Source: Lachnospiraceae bacterium
Lineage (GTDB): Bacteria; Bacillota; Clostridia; Lachnospirales; Lachnospiraceae
Reading direction: 5' to 3'
Length of the DNA: 62,009 bases
Assembly: GCA_022793195.1 (NCBI GenBank)
Contig: JAAWCJ010000020.1
Coordinates: forward strand, 1 to 62,009
A program made the translations under genes and the position numbers. This document shows, one piece after another, positions 51,839 through 61,790 of the stretch. The notes below the pieces were generated by a model. That model saw only the letters and a list, made by a program, of their open reading frames with translations, was not told where the DNA came from and ran no database searches. Position 1 is the stretch's first letter, and every line of letters begins with the position of its first letter.

Positions 51839-53752
51839 ATGATATTATCCTGTCATCAAATCAATAAATCTTTTGGAGACGTTTCCATTCTCGAAAACGC
51901 TTCCTTTCATATAGAGGAACGGGAAAAAGCTGCCATTGTCGGAATCAACGGCGCAGGAAAATCCACTCTTTTAAAAATCATCACCGGAGAACTGCCTGCC
52001 GATGGCGGAACGGTATCCCTGGCCAAAGAAAGGACCCTTGGATACCTGGCCCAGCATCAGGAGCTTACTTCCAATCAGACCATTTACGACACTCTTTTGG
52101 AAGTAAAAAAAGAAGTGATTGATCTGGAAACAAAACTTCGGGAACTGGAGCAGGCCATGAAACATGCCGAAGGCCAGGAGCTTTCCAGCCTCATGGATTC
52201 CTATGCCAAAGCCAGCCACCAGTTTGAACTTAAGGATGGATACGCCTGGAAAAGCGAGATCACCGGAGTCTTAAAAGGGCTTGGTTTTTCAGAAGAGGAT
52301 TTCCAAAAACCGGTATCCACCTTATCCGGCGGCCAGAAAACCAGAGTTTACCTGGGGCGGCTTTTACTGGCAGCCCCTGATGTGATTCTTTTGGACGAAC
52401 CCACCAATCATTTGGACATGGCTTCTATTTCCTGGCTGGAAACTTATCTTCTCAACTATCCGGGCAGCGTCCTGATCGTGGCCCATGACCGGTATTTTCT
52501 CGATAAAGTCGTGACAAAAATCATTGAAATTGACCAGGGCCGCCTTTCCGTATTTTCCGGTAACTATACCTCTTATGCCAAAAAGCGGGCCAGTATCCGG
52601 GAAGCCAGAATGAAAGAATACTTAAATCAGCAGGCGGAAATCCGCCATCAGGAAGAAGTTATCCGAAAGCTCCGCTCTTTCAACCGGGAAAAATCCATCC
52701 GCCGGGCGGAAAGCCGGGAAAAGCTGCTTTCTAAAATGGAGCGGGTAGAAAAACCTACAGAAGCCGCTTCTGCCATGCACATCCGTTTAGAACCCCGGGT
52801 CATCAGCGGAAATGATGTACTGACCGTCCGCGGCCTGGAAAAGTCCTTTGGAAATAACAGGCTGTTTTCCAATGTTTCTTTTGAAATAAAGCGCGGTGAA
52901 CGTATCGCTGTCATCGGAAATAACGGTACCGGGAAAACCACCCTTTTAAAAATCATCAATGGCCTCTTATCGGCAGACCATGGCGAAATCCGTCTTGGCG
53001 CCCGCGTGAAAATCGGCTATTATGACCAGGAGCAACAAGTCCTCCACATGGAAAAAAGCCTCTTTGACGAGCTTCAGGATACATATCCTGCCATGGACAA
53101 CACCCAGGTGCGAAGCGTCCTGGCTGCTTTCCTTTTTACCGGGGACGATGTATTTAAGCGGATCGGCGACTTAAGTGGTGGCGAACGGGGACGGGTATCC
53201 CTGGCAAAGCTCATGCTTTCTGAAAGCAATCTTCTGATTTTAGATGAACCCACCAACCATCTGGATATCGTCTCCAAGGAAATTCTGGAAGATGCTTTAA
53301 ACAACTATACAGGAACCGTCCTTTATGTGTCCCATGACCGGTATTTCATCAATCGGACCGCCACCAGAATTTTAGAACTAACCGAACATACTTTTGTCAA
53401 TTATATCGGGAATTACGATTATTACCTGGAAAAACGTGAGGCCCTGACTGCCGCTTATGCCCAATCAGAAGCCGCCCTCTCCCCGTCTTCCCCGGAAGAT
53501 TCAGACACTCGCCTTGACTGGCAAGCCCAGAAAGAAGAAAAGGCCCGGGAGCGAAAGCGTTTAAATGACCTGAAGAAAGCAGAAGAAGAGATCGCTTCCT
53601 TAGAGGAGCGCAACAGCGCCATTGACGAGCTGTCTGCCTCTCCTGAAATCTGCACCAATATGAGCGAACTGTTAAAGCTTTCAAAAGAGAAAGAACAAAA
53701 CGATGCCAGGCTCTCAGAACTGTATGACCTGTGGGAAAAACTGGCTGAATAA
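51839..53752 (+). CDS. ABC-F family ATPase (translation factor type)
   Basis: A 637-aa protein with two ABC ATPase cassettes and no membrane part. First cassette: GINGAGKST and LSGGQKTRVYLGRLLL, LLDEPTNHLD; the interdomain linker is charged and helical (about 240-300); second cassette: GNNGTGKTT, LSGGERGRVSLAKLML, LDEPTNHLD. A C-terminal coiled coil (about 540-637) follows. ABC-F proteins act at the ribosome to relieve stalling or protect from antibiotics; this one is of the YdiF/Uup-like general type. Start ATG 51839 has AAGGAG 8 nt upstream; the frame extends to 51752 across the promoter and is rejected there. Confidence 0.92.
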   Translation: MILSCHQINKSFGDVSILENASFHIEEREKAAIVGINGAGKSTLLKIITGELPADGGTVSLAKERTLGYLAQHQELTSNQTIYDTLLEVKKEVIDLETKLRELEQAMKHAEGQELSSLMDSYAKASHQFELKDGYAWKSEITGVLKGLGFSEEDFQKPVSTLSGGQKTRVYLGRLLLAAPDVILLDEPTNHLDMASISWLETYLLNYPGSVLIVAHDRYFLDKVVTKIIEIDQGRLSVFSGNYTSYAKKRASIREARMKEYLNQQAEIRHQEEVIRKLRSFNREKSIRRAESREKLLSKMERVEKPTEAASAMHIRLEPRVISGNDVLTVRGLEKSFGNNRLFSNVSFEIKRGERIAVIGNNGTGKTTLLKIINGLLSADHGEIRLGARVKIGYYDQEQQVLHMEKSLFDELQDTYPAMDNTQVRSVLAAFLFTGDDVFKRIGDLSGGERGRVSLAKLMLSESNLLILDEPTNHLDIVSKEILEDALNNYTGTVLYVSHDRYFINRTATRILELTEHTFVNYIGNYDYYLEKREALTAAYAQSEAALSPSSPEDSDTRLDWQAQKEEKARERKRLNDLKKAEEEIASLEERNSAIDELSASPEICTNMSELLKLSKEKEQNDARLSELYDLWEKLAE

Positions 53753-53753
53753 A

Positions 53754-53806
53754 GGGGATGTTGCAAAATATAAAATATCCTGATATTTATATTTTGCAAC
53801 ATCCCC
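53754..53806. terminator. near-perfect 25-bp hairpin terminator, bidirectional
   Basis: Arms 53754-53779 and 53782-53806 pair over 25 bp with a single bulge and a 2-nt loop, followed by CTACTTTTT on the plus strand. It begins one base after the ABC-F stop codon and also faces the convergent lipoprotein gene. Confidence 0.8.
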
Positions 53807-53836
53807 CTACTTTTTCCATTGTATGGGTCTGAATTT

Positions 53837-55300
53837 TTACTCTTTAAATGCCTCAAATGCTATATCAAAAATCGTACCTGTGTCAATCCTGTCACAAGGC
53901 TCTTCCCGGCTTTCCTCCTTTACGGTACACTGGATCATCCTGCCATCAGGGAGCGCTGTCCAGGAATTGTATTCCTCACAGTAAATGGTTCCCAAATAAA
54001 TATAGGAAAGTTTTGTATAGGAGACCGTCCTCCCGGCTGCTGTCACCGTCTTCACCGGATCAAAAGAAACTTCCGCATAATCCCCTGAAGTAAGCATATA
54101 AGCATAAGAAGATTCCTGGGACTGGGCCAGATCTTCCTCTCCATAATTATCATCTGCAACATAAAGATTGTACACAAGGGAAACCTCATGGATACTGTCA
54201 TTTTTCCGACTGTGGAATCCCAGCCATGTTTGATCGGAGGCGGTGTCATAAGTAAATCCCTCTGGCTCTGCAATATTGGCAGTAACCTCATCTCCGTCTT
54301 TTTTTAAAACATACTCACCGGACTCATTCTGGTGAACCTCACCATCTTTCGTTTCCGGTTCCTCCGGATTTTCCGTTTCCTCAGCCGTTTCGTCTCCCGG
54401 GTTCATTCCCATATCATCCATGTCAACAGCATTCATTTTTATTTCATCAGGCACGGTAATTGCCTCCACGCTGTTGATTTCATAGCCGGACATGGTAACA
54501 TAAAAGGCCACAATTTCCACTTCATCAAATCCCTGGGCTTCTTTTCCAGCCTGTGCCACCGCATTATAACTATCGGTAAAATCCATGGAAATTTCGGTTG
54601 GAAGTCCTGTCAGGGCATCCACAGAAACCGTCACATTTGCTTTCAACTCTTTATAGATGTCGGGATTTTCCTCCAAAAGGCTGCTGAGGCCGGATGTCAG
54701 TCCCGACAGGTTTCCGCCGGTGATTTCCCCTGTCACCTGATAAAGACGGTTTCCTCCTTCCGCTTTTGTCTCCGTCATTTTCAGAGAATCCCCATTATTC
54801 AGAAGCAGATCCATTGTTTTCACAATATCTACCTGGCTGTCGGAATTTTCCGACGTCTGTTTTATCCACTGTCCGCCACTTCCCATATAAGTCACGTATT
54901 GATTATTCTCTTTTACTGTATACGTCTCCGTATCTATGGTTTCTCCTATCAGGTTGACCTCTATGGTTCCGGCCATATGGACTGCCTCCGGCTCCCTGGT
55001 CATCTCCATCTCCTGGTGCATAGCATATTCCAGAGAAGCTTCCACACCCTGCGCTTTATAGTTCATCACCATTTCCATGGATAAACTTCCTTTTGCAGAA
55101 GAAGCCCCCGAAAGGGTATCCCGCACCCGGGTGACAAGCTCCACCGCCGTATCGGGCGCTTCTGCCGCCATAGTTTCCACCGGTGTCTCGCTTCCCGACG
55201 GCGCAGTCTCCTCAGCCTTCTTTTTTCCACAGCCGGAACATATCCCTATGGCCAAAGCTGCTGTCATAAACCATATCATAAACCTGTTTCTTTTTCTCAT
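53837..55300 (-). CDS. putative lipoprotein (DUF6612-like)
   Basis: A 487-aa exported lipoprotein: basic start, hydrophobic stretch and lipobox IGICSGC. The mature part has a beta-rich domain of about 200 residues (ASSAKGSLSMEMVMNYKAQG, then WIKQTSENSDSQVDIVKTMDLLL, LYQVTGEI) resembling the LppX/LolA-like DUF6612 fold, an acidic linker (about 295-330), and a second domain of about 150 residues near the end. Role unknown; such folds bind lipids. It is 29 bp after the subtilase gene. AAAGGAG precedes the ATG. Confidence 0.78.
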   Translation of the reverse strand: MRKRNRFMIWFMTAALAIGICSGCGKKKAEETAPSGSETPVETMAAEAPDTAVELVTRVRDTLSGASSAKGSLSMEMVMNYKAQGVEASLEYAMHQEMEMTREPEAVHMAGTIEVNLIGETIDTETYTVKENNQYVTYMGSGGQWIKQTSENSDSQVDIVKTMDLLLNNGDSLKMTETKAEGGNRLYQVTGEITGGNLSGLTSGLSSLLEENPDIYKELKANVTVSVDALTGLPTEISMDFTDSYNAVAQAGKEAQGFDEVEIVAFYVTMSGYEINSVEAITVPDEIKMNAVDMDDMGMNPGDETAEETENPEEPETKDGEVHQNESGEYVLKKDGDEVTANIAEPEGFTYDTASDQTWLGFHSRKNDSIHEVSLVYNLYVADDNYGEEDLAQSQESSYAYMLTSGDYAEVSFDPVKTVTAAGRTVSYTKLSYIYLGTIYCEEYNSWTALPDGRMIQCTVKEESREEPCDRIDTGTIFDIAFEAFKE

Positions 55301-55329
55301 AACGTCTCCTTTCCCGTCTTTTCATCCAG

Positions 55330-56352
55330 TCAGTCTTCCAACAACCTGGCGACATGAAGCATTCCCCAGCCCTGCTGGTTTCGCGGCAGCCCCAAATCCA
55401 CTGCCCGTTCCATCAATCTCAGCTTAACTTCTTTCGGTGTCATATCCGGCTCCTTCTCCAACAGCAGGGCCAATGCCCCTGAAACCACGGGCGTTGCCAT
55501 GGAAGTACCGCTTTTCACTCCATAAAGCCGATTATCCCGTCTGCTCATGGCATTACAGGAAACCACCGAAGCGCCGGGAGCAACCACATCCGGCTTACAA
55601 ATACAGCCTCCGGTGGGTCCTCTTCCGGAATAATGAATCATGGAAGAACCACAGACTTCCACTGCGTGATGGTCGTCGGAAGAACCGACGGTGATAACCT
55701 TCCTGCTGATTCCGGGCGTCGTCACCGAATGGGCCGACGGTCCTTCATTTCCCGCGGCAACAACAACCACCAGGCCGTCTGCCCAAGCCTCTTCCACACC
55801 CTGAATCAACGCTGAGCGCTCTCCCGTCTCCCGCCTGGGGACAGAACCTACCGAAATATTAACAATTCTGATTCCATATCGCTCTTTGTATTCCCGCAGC
55901 CATTTAAGCCCTTTCAAAAGATTGGACACCGATCCGTTTCCCCTGCTGTCAAGCACTTTAATACCGATCAGATTACTTTCCGGAGCCACTCCTCCATAAA
56001 GTCCGGCTGAAGATTCTCCGCTTCCTCCCAAAACCCCCATCACATGGGTTCCATGGGAATTGTCATCGTAGGGCGCCCTCCTCCCGTTCAGCATATCTTT
56101 AAATACCAGCAGGCGCCGTCCAAAATCCGGATGCGGATACACTCCCGTGTCCAAAACCGCAATTCCGACACCTTTTCCCGTAAGTTTCCATCTTTTGGCC
56201 TCTTCCATGCCAATCAACTGACGTACGTGGTCCACCTTACGCCTCCCGTTTCTGCTTCCTATATAATATTCCAGAAACTGTCCCCGGTTGACTTTCGGTG
56301 AATGAAACTCATATCTCCAGTTTTGCCCGAATTGCCCGGATAAATTCCCCAC
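55330..56352 (-). CDS. S8 family (subtilisin-like) serine protease, intracellular type
   Basis: A 340-aa protease with the triad D68 (AVLDTGV), H100 (NSHGTHV) and S284 (SGTSMATP), plus the oxyanion Asn in AAGNEGP. There is no signal peptide, so it is likely cytosolic, in the manner of AprX or intracellular subtilisins. Its GTG start at 56352 lies within the icd gene (44-bp overlap, no clear ribosome site), so the true N-terminus is uncertain. It is between icd and the lipoprotein gene on the same strand. Confidence 0.88.
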   Translation of the reverse strand: MGNLSGQFGQNWRYEFHSPKVNRGQFLEYYIGSRNGRRKVDHVRQLIGMEEAKRWKLTGKGVGIAVLDTGVYPHPDFGRRLLVFKDMLNGRRAPYDDNSHGTHVMGVLGGSGESSAGLYGGVAPESNLIGIKVLDSRGNGSVSNLLKGLKWLREYKERYGIRIVNISVGSVPRRETGERSALIQGVEEAWADGLVVVVAAGNEGPSAHSVTTPGISRKVITVGSSDDHHAVEVCGSSMIHYSGRGPTGGCICKPDVVAPGASVVSCNAMSRRDNRLYGVKSGTSMATPVVSGALALLLEKEPDMTPKEVKLRLMERAVDLGLPRNQQGWGMLHVARLLED

Positions 56353-57511
56353 TTTCTGCCACGTGGGGATTAGGAATCGTGGTAATCAATGCCAAATCCT
56401 TTGTCATAACCCCATCCTCAATCACTGAAATGGTGGCGCGCTCCAGTTTATCTGCAAACTCCATAAGGGCCTGATTTCCGTCCAGCTCTCCCCGCTTTCT
56501 CAAGGCTCCGCTCCAGGCAAAAATCGTGGCCACCGAATTGGTGGAAGTGGATTCTCCCTCCAGATATTTATAATAATGGCGCTGCACCGTGCCATGGGCC
56601 GCTTCATACTCATACTTTCCGTCAGGTGAAACCAATACCGATGTCATCATAGCCAAGGAGCCAAATGCCGTAGCGACCATGTCGCTCATCACATCCCCGT
56701 CATAATTTTTACATGCCCAGATATATCCGCCTTCTGATTTTATCACCCGGGCCACTGCATCATCAATCAAGGTGTAAAAATACGTGATTCCAGCCTCTTT
56801 AAACCGCGTCTCATACTCCGTTTCATAAATTTCCTGAAAAATATCTTTAAAGGTGTGGTCATACTGTTTGGAAATGGTATCCTTGGAAGCAAACCACAAA
56901 TCCTGTTTTATGTCCAGAGCATAGTTAAAACAGCAGCGGGCAAAACTTTCAATGGACTTGTTTAAATTGTGCATTCCCTGAAGGATACCAGGGGACTGGA
57001 ACTTTTGAATCAGCTCCCGTGCCTCCTTCCCCTTCTCATCCGTATAAACCAGTTCACAAGTTCCGGGACCCGGGATTTTCATCTCAGCCGCCTTATAAAC
57101 ATCGCCATATGCGTGCCTTGCAATGGTAATGGGCTTCTTCCACGTCTTCACATAAGGCTCAATCCCCTTTACAATAATGGGCGCGCGAAAAACCGTGCCG
57201 TCCAGGATTGCACGAATGGTTCCGTTGGGACTCTTCCACATCCCTTTCAGTCCGTATTCCTTCACCCTGGCAGCATTGGGAGTAATGGTGGCGCACTTCA
57301 CCGCCACGCCATACTTTTTTGCAGCTTCTGCCGCCGCCACTGTCACATGATCTTCTGTATCATCCCTGTGCTTCAATCCCAAATCATAATATTCCGTTTT
57401 CAGTTCCACAAAAGGAAGTAAAAGCTCCTCTTTAATCATCTTCCATAAAACACGGGTCATTTCATCTCCGTCCATCTCCACGATGGGCGTCTGCATTTTA
57501 ATTTTTTCCAT
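56309..57511 (-). CDS. icd: NADP-dependent isocitrate dehydrogenase (eukaryote-like class)
   Basis: A 400-aa enzyme beginning [27 protein letters not shown], with [20 protein letters not shown] (isocitrate site), [14 protein letters not shown] and [22 protein letters not shown]. This is the homodimeric class close to the eukaryotic NADP enzymes, not the E. coli type. It makes 2-oxoglutarate and NADPH, needed for glutamate synthesis in an organism with an incomplete TCA cycle. AGGAGG lies 10 nt before ATG 57511. Confidence 0.95.
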   Translation of the reverse strand: MEKIKMQTPIVEMDGDEMTRVLWKMIKEELLLPFVELKTEYYDLGLKHRDDTEDHVTVAAAEAAKKYGVAVKCATITPNAARVKEYGLKGMWKSPNGTIRAILDGTVFRAPIIVKGIEPYVKTWKKPITIARHAYGDVYKAAEMKIPGPGTCELVYTDEKGKEARELIQKFQSPGILQGMHNLNKSIESFARCCFNYALDIKQDLWFASKDTISKQYDHTFKDIFQEIYETEYETRFKEAGITYFYTLIDDAVARVIKSEGGYIWACKNYDGDVMSDMVATAFGSLAMMTSVLVSPDGKYEYEAAHGTVQRHYYKYLEGESTSTNSVATIFAWSGALRKRGELDGNQALMEFADKLERATISVIEDGVMTKDLALITTIPNPHVAESGEFIRAIRAKLEI

Positions 57512-57546
57512 AATATCGCATCCTCCTTAAAAACCCATTGCCTTTC

Positions 57547-57575
57547 ATTATAGGCATATTTAAAGCCGGTGTCAA
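57547..57575 (-). promoter_or_regulatory. consensus sigma-A promoter of icd
   Basis: Minus-strand TTGACA (57570-57575), exactly 17 bp, TATAAT (57547-57552); the start codon lies 35 bp downstream. Confidence 0.9.
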
Positions 57576-57588
57576 TAAAAGAAAACCC

Positions 57589-57617
57589 TTGCCAAATCAT
57601 GGTTTTTGTTATAAAAT
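57589..57617 (+). promoter_or_regulatory. promoter of the phosphofructokinase gene
   Basis: TTGCCA (57589-57594), 17 bp, TAAAAT (57612-57617), divergent from icd. Ribosome site AAAGGAGAG sits 7 nt before ATG 57667. Confidence 0.68.
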
Positions 57618-57666
57618 TCTACAAGATATGTACTTTTGACATTTCAATGTAAAGGAGAGACTACAC

Positions 57667-58902
57667 ATGAGCAAAAAAAACGTCATCGTCGGGCAGTCCG
57701 GCGGCCCTACTTCTGTCATCAATTCCAGCCTTTATGGTGTTGTCACCGGATTTCTGGGTTCTGAGAAGATTGACAAAATCTACGGCATGGTAAACGGTAT
57801 TGAAGGTTTCCTGGCCGGAAAAACCACTGTCCTTTCTGATCTGAGCAAAGAAGAGCTGGAGATTTTACAGACGACTCCCGCTTCTTATCTGAAATCCTGC
57901 CGGTTTAAGCTGCCGGAAGATCTGAGCGACCCGGTATATCCCACTCTTCTTAAAAAATTTGAGGAGATGAATATCGGCTACTTCTTCTATATCGGAGGAA
58001 ATGATTCCATGGATACTGTATCAAAACTGTCCCGTTACGGTGCGCAGGTGGGTACTGATATCCTCTTCATGGGCGTTCCCAAAACCATTGACAACGACCT
58101 GATTGTGACAGACCATACTCCCGGCTACGGAAGCGCTGCCAAATATGTCGCCACCACAGTCCGTGAATGTGCCCTGGATGCCGGCGTTTACGCTGCACCT
58201 TGCGTGACTGTCGTTGAAATCATGGGACGCCATGCCGGATGGCTGACTGCCGCTTCTGTTCTGGCAAGAAAATTCGAGGGAGATGCCCCTCAGCTGATTT
58301 ATCTGCCTGAGGTCGCTTTCGATCTGGATCAGTGCCTGGCAGATGTGAAGAAATGCCTGGAAAAAACCAACAATGTTGTAGTCTGCATCTCCGAAGGTAT
58401 TGCAGATAAAGATGGTAAATTCATCTGTGAATACAGCGGAAGTGCCGATGGCGCCGTAGACAGCTTCGGCCACAAGAAGCTGACAGGAAGCGGCAAATAC
58501 CTCTCTGAGGTAATAGGCGAAAAGCTGAATGTCAAAGTCCGTTCTCTGGAATTCAGCATTATTCAAAGATGTGGCGCATCCCTTGCCTCCGCAACAGATA
58601 TCGAAGAAGCTGCCATGGCCGGATCCGTAGCTGCAAAAGCTGCTTTGGAAGGAAAGACCGGCATGATGGTTGCCTTCATCCGTGAACCTGGCGATGAATA
58701 CAAGATCACTTATCAGCTTACCGATGTAAATGAAGTCTGCAATAAAGAAAAACCTTTCCCCGCAGAGTGGATTACAGACGGCGGCACCAATATCGGAGAC
58801 GGCTATGTAAAATATGCCCTTCCTCTGATCCAGGGCGCTTCCCCTGTGAAACTGGTGGACGGACTGCCTGCATTCCTTGACCTCGCCACCACCCTTAAAT
58901 AA
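57667..58902 (+). CDS. pfp: PPi-type 6-phosphofructokinase
   Basis: A 411-aa glycolytic enzyme. GQSGGPTSVIN is the phosphate-donor loop; GGNDSMDT (110-117) has Asp at the position that is Gly in ATP enzymes, and VPKTIDND (137-144) carries the Lys typical of pyrophosphate-dependent PFKs. MGRHAGWL and PQLIYLPE (substrate site) are intact. It phosphorylates fructose 6-phosphate, probably with pyrophosphate, reversibly. It is monocistronic; a large fold-back structure follows. Confidence 0.92.
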   Translation: MSKKNVIVGQSGGPTSVINSSLYGVVTGFLGSEKIDKIYGMVNGIEGFLAGKTTVLSDLSKEELEILQTTPASYLKSCRFKLPEDLSDPVYPTLLKKFEEMNIGYFFYIGGNDSMDTVSKLSRYGAQVGTDILFMGVPKTIDNDLIVTDHTPGYGSAAKYVATTVRECALDAGVYAAPCVTVVEIMGRHAGWLTAASVLARKFEGDAPQLIYLPEVAFDLDQCLADVKKCLEKTNNVVVCISEGIADKDGKFICEYSGSADGAVDSFGHKKLTGSGKYLSEVIGEKLNVKVRSLEFSIIQRCGASLASATDIEEAAMAGSVAAKAALEGKTGMMVAFIREPGDEYKITYQLTDVNEVCNKEKPFPAEWITDGGTNIGDGYVKYALPLIQGASPVKLVDGLPAFLDLATTLK

Positions 58903-58910
58903 TATTATGA

Positions 58911-59265
58911 GAATGGCTGTTGTAAACTATCTGAATTTATAGATACCCGACGTCCCGCCTGTCTTTGTTTTTGTCCGATAGGCAGATTTTGCAGGTTTTG
59001 TGAGCTCGTTATGAGCACTTAGCGCCCGTAGTTTGGGCGCTTACGTGCGATACATGCAAAGTACTTAGCAAGGTATTTTCGCGCTTTAGTACTTTGCATA
59101 GCTCCGACAGCCTCGCTGACCAGTTTTTATGGAAGCGATGGCTGTCGGTAAAAGGCGGCGCAGCAAAACCCAAAAATCAACGTGGACGAAAACAAAGACA
59201 GGCAGGACGCCGGGCAGATATAAATATCAGAGTATCTTATCGTTTACAACAGCCTTTTCATTAAT
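58911..59265. other. large fold-back element with four internal hairpins (possible structured RNA or MITE)
   Basis: The 370-bp gap between pfp and the SpoIID gene has no convincing gene. Its ends pair perfectly over 13 bp (GGCTGTTGTAAAC at 58915-58927 with 59242-59254), and the pairing continues with gaps over about 85 bp of each arm (for example GCCTGTCTTTGTTTT with AAAACAAAGACAGGC). Inside lie four compact stems: 59004-59016 (GCTC/GAGC), 59021-59041 (AGCGCCC/GGGCGCT), 59054-59099 (ATGCAAAGTACT, 12 bp) and 59104-59148 (CCGACAGCC(T/AT)CGCT, 14 bp). TTTTCATT follows the outer stem on the plus strand. It could be a structured non-coding RNA in the pfp 3' region or a non-autonomous fold-back transposable element. 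Confidence 0.72.
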
Positions 59266-59272
59266 CATATTT

Positions 59273-61627
59273 TTACATTCCGGCCAGCTCCGGCGTCTCT
59301 TTGCTGACCTCGGTTCCAGGATAAAAATATTGGAGAATTTCCATGTAGCTTTTCCCCTGGCCCGCCAATGTGCTTGCCGCTGTCTGGCTCATACCAACCC
59401 CATGTCCATATCCCCCTCCATGAATCACATACCCAGTCAGATTGTCCCCGTCCTTCATTTCCTCAAACCAGACACTGGCGCTTGGCAAAATGGAACGTCC
59501 TGTGGAAGTGGTGCCATCCTGTCTTGTATAAACGTAATCCATATCTCCCAGCAAAGCCCGTATGGGACCTGACCGCAGGACTTGTACCGTTCCTTCCGTC
59601 CCTTCCACCAAAAGAAGTTCTGCCAGTCCGCTCTTTGACCGTGCCTGAACCGACACCGACCGGACTGTCCCTATGGTCGTTTGCCCCGCCCATTCCTGAA
59701 AACTTCCGTCTGCCCCGCGAAAACGCACCAGCTCTTTGTGGCTCTGGGCATAGCTTCCCAGAAAACTGTTCATTCGCTCCGTCAGCCGTTCCAAAGTCAC
59801 AGTAGTTTCCCACCGATACCACGGCGCACTGCCTTCCAGGTTTACGGAGTCAATCTTCCCTAAATATTCCCTGAAAGCTGTTTCCGACGATAAATCCGGT
59901 TCCTCTCCCGCCGACATATAGAGCCGCTTCAAATAAGGGGTTTCTCCTTCATTCCCTCCCCAAACCGACATATCATTCCCATAACCGCAGGACGTGGCGT
60001 AGTAGTAGGTGGTCACCAATTCCCCTCCGTAAAGGATGACCTGGCCTTCCGTTTCCTTCACTGCCTGCATGGTAAGTTCATCTGTCTCCGTATTATTATA
60101 AACCTGGAAATTTGTCGTATCATCCACATGGGCTCCGTAAGAATTATATGCGTTTCCCGTAATCTGCCTGTATGCATAGCTTCTGGCACAGACGGCCTGG
60201 GCCTTTAAAGCCTCCAGGCCATAACTCTCCGGCATTTCACTGGGCACCACATAACACAAATATGTCTCAATGTCCACTTCATTGATAATCACAAGCCCGG
60301 ACTCCGTAAGTGCCACTTCCGCTGTACCTTCATACCAGGGTTCTCCCTGCTTTCTGGTAAATGAACTAAATCCGATCTTCCCTCCTTCATCCGGCACAAT
60401 CTGAATTCTTCCCTCAGCCAGTCTGCTGTCCTCTTTCACAATCTCCACGGTTTCTCCTGCCTGATGACGTTCTGAGCCTTCCTTTCCGTAAAAAAGGGAA
60501 AATGCCTGATCCGATGTAAAAGCCACTTTTTCATGATACAAAGAGCCAATGGACGCATCTGTCAAAAGTACCCTGATATTTTTTGCTTCAATATGTTCTC
60601 CCATCAGGGCGGCACAAATCTTTCCCCCGCCGACCACATAATCCGCCTGGTCATATCCCACCGTCAGCGCCTCTTTAGAAAGGGGTTCAAATCCGCCTTG
60701 CCTGTTAAACACATGGAATTGTTCCGCCAACGGGACTTTCCCATATCCCTCAATCTCCAATTCCTGTTCCCCTACCGATAAAAGTTTTCCCCGGATCTTT
60801 TCTTTTTTAAGGGAAATGACCGTCACTGTCCCTTCTTTTACCGTGAGATCCGCCACATTCTGCCCGCAGCCGTTTCCTTCCGCACCCACTGAAAAATCTC
60901 TCCAGACGCCAAACAGATACACCTTTAAACTGCTTTCATCGTATTCCTGTATCCATATATTTTCATATGTAACTTCATCAGATACCACCTCTGTCACCAT
61001 AAGCAGTTCACTGCCTTTTGTCCTGGCCTTTATTTTTCTATCCACATACTTGTCCAGAGAGAGGCCCTCAAAAGAAAACACGCCCTGGTCTGTATACGCT
61101 TCCCACACACCGGCTTCCGAAAGCTGATTCGGCGTCCCAATCAAAAGAAATTCCTGCTCTGTCACCTGCTTGTCCGTATCATATTTTCCCAGAACCGCTT
61201 CATAAAAAGCTATCCAGTCAGATTCTTCAGCAGTTCCTTTTCTTTTCCTTCCATCCAAAACAGACGCAAGCTCTTCTGTCATAGACAGTCCTTTTGCCAT
61301 GGTTTCCAGATCTTCGTAAGTAATCTGTTCTCCCATCGTTTCTTTATCTGCAGGTATATGCTCCGTACTCCAAACTCCCTTTTCATAAAGATATTCTGCA
61401 TAAGGCACGTACCAGTTTCCGGCATCCTCTGCCGTAAACCGCTCTGTGGCGGCATCGATCTCTTCTTTTCCTGCCAGGGCAAAAGCTGTCTGCCTGGCGG
61501 CCAGCGCCCTTGAAATCCCGATGACCTCCTTACTTTCCCCCCCTAAAACCCAAACAGTCAGCCCCGCCCCAAGAATAATAAGGACAAAAAGCAGTTGGGA
61601 AATTCTTGTTTTTTGTTTTCCATCCAT
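59273..61627 (-). CDS. SpoIID/LytB domain protein, membrane anchored
   Basis: A 784-aa protein with an N-terminal membrane anchor (ISQLLFVLIILGAGLTVWVLGG), a long region without known motifs (about 30-390), and a SpoIID/LytB domain in the C-terminal half: YLCYVVPSEMPESYGLEALKAQAVCARSYAYRQI, then TSCGYGNDMSVWGG, and HGGGYGHGVGMSQTAASTLAGQGKSYMEILQYFYPGTEV at the end. SpoIID enzymes are lytic transglycosylases acting on denuded glycan during engulfment; this one is much longer than SpoIID (about 340 aa), so it is a relative with an extra extracellular domain. AAAGGAG precedes ATG 61627. Confidence 0.88.
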   Translation of the reverse strand: MDGKQKTRISQLLFVLIILGAGLTVWVLGGESKEVIGISRALAARQTAFALAGKEEIDAATERFTAEDAGNWYVPYAEYLYEKGVWSTEHIPADKETMGEQITYEDLETMAKGLSMTEELASVLDGRKRKGTAEESDWIAFYEAVLGKYDTDKQVTEQEFLLIGTPNQLSEAGVWEAYTDQGVFSFEGLSLDKYVDRKIKARTKGSELLMVTEVVSDEVTYENIWIQEYDESSLKVYLFGVWRDFSVGAEGNGCGQNVADLTVKEGTVTVISLKKEKIRGKLLSVGEQELEIEGYGKVPLAEQFHVFNRQGGFEPLSKEALTVGYDQADYVVGGGKICAALMGEHIEAKNIRVLLTDASIGSLYHEKVAFTSDQAFSLFYGKEGSERHQAGETVEIVKEDSRLAEGRIQIVPDEGGKIGFSSFTRKQGEPWYEGTAEVALTESGLVIINEVDIETYLCYVVPSEMPESYGLEALKAQAVCARSYAYRQITGNAYNSYGAHVDDTTNFQVYNNTETDELTMQAVKETEGQVILYGGELVTTYYYATSCGYGNDMSVWGGNEGETPYLKRLYMSAGEEPDLSSETAFREYLGKIDSVNLEGSAPWYRWETTVTLERLTERMNSFLGSYAQSHKELVRFRGADGSFQEWAGQTTIGTVRSVSVQARSKSGLAELLLVEGTEGTVQVLRSGPIRALLGDMDYVYTRQDGTTSTGRSILPSASVWFEEMKDGDNLTGYVIHGGGYGHGVGMSQTAASTLAGQGKSYMEILQYFYPGTEVSKETPELAGM

Positions 61628-61790
61628 CTGATTTCTCCTTTCCCTTCCATCTTCCGTACCTTCCGTTTTATTCTCAAAACTTTCCGTTTACTATATGGAT
61701 TAAAGTATCAAAAGCCGCCGTATCACAAATCATTGTGCAATTTGGCGACAACCAATCTGGAAGGCAACTTCCCGCACCTTAATCCTATAT

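Noticed and set aside
53754..53806. Inverted repeat as the end of an insertion sequence (begins near GTTGCAAAA)
   Set aside because: It is a self-contained hairpin one base after the ABC-F stop with a T-run; there is no transposase or second end.
59129..59572. Plus-strand open frame with a basic N-terminus in the fold-back region
   Set aside because: It starts inside a hairpin, has no ribosome site and runs antisense through the SpoIID gene; it looks like a chance frame.
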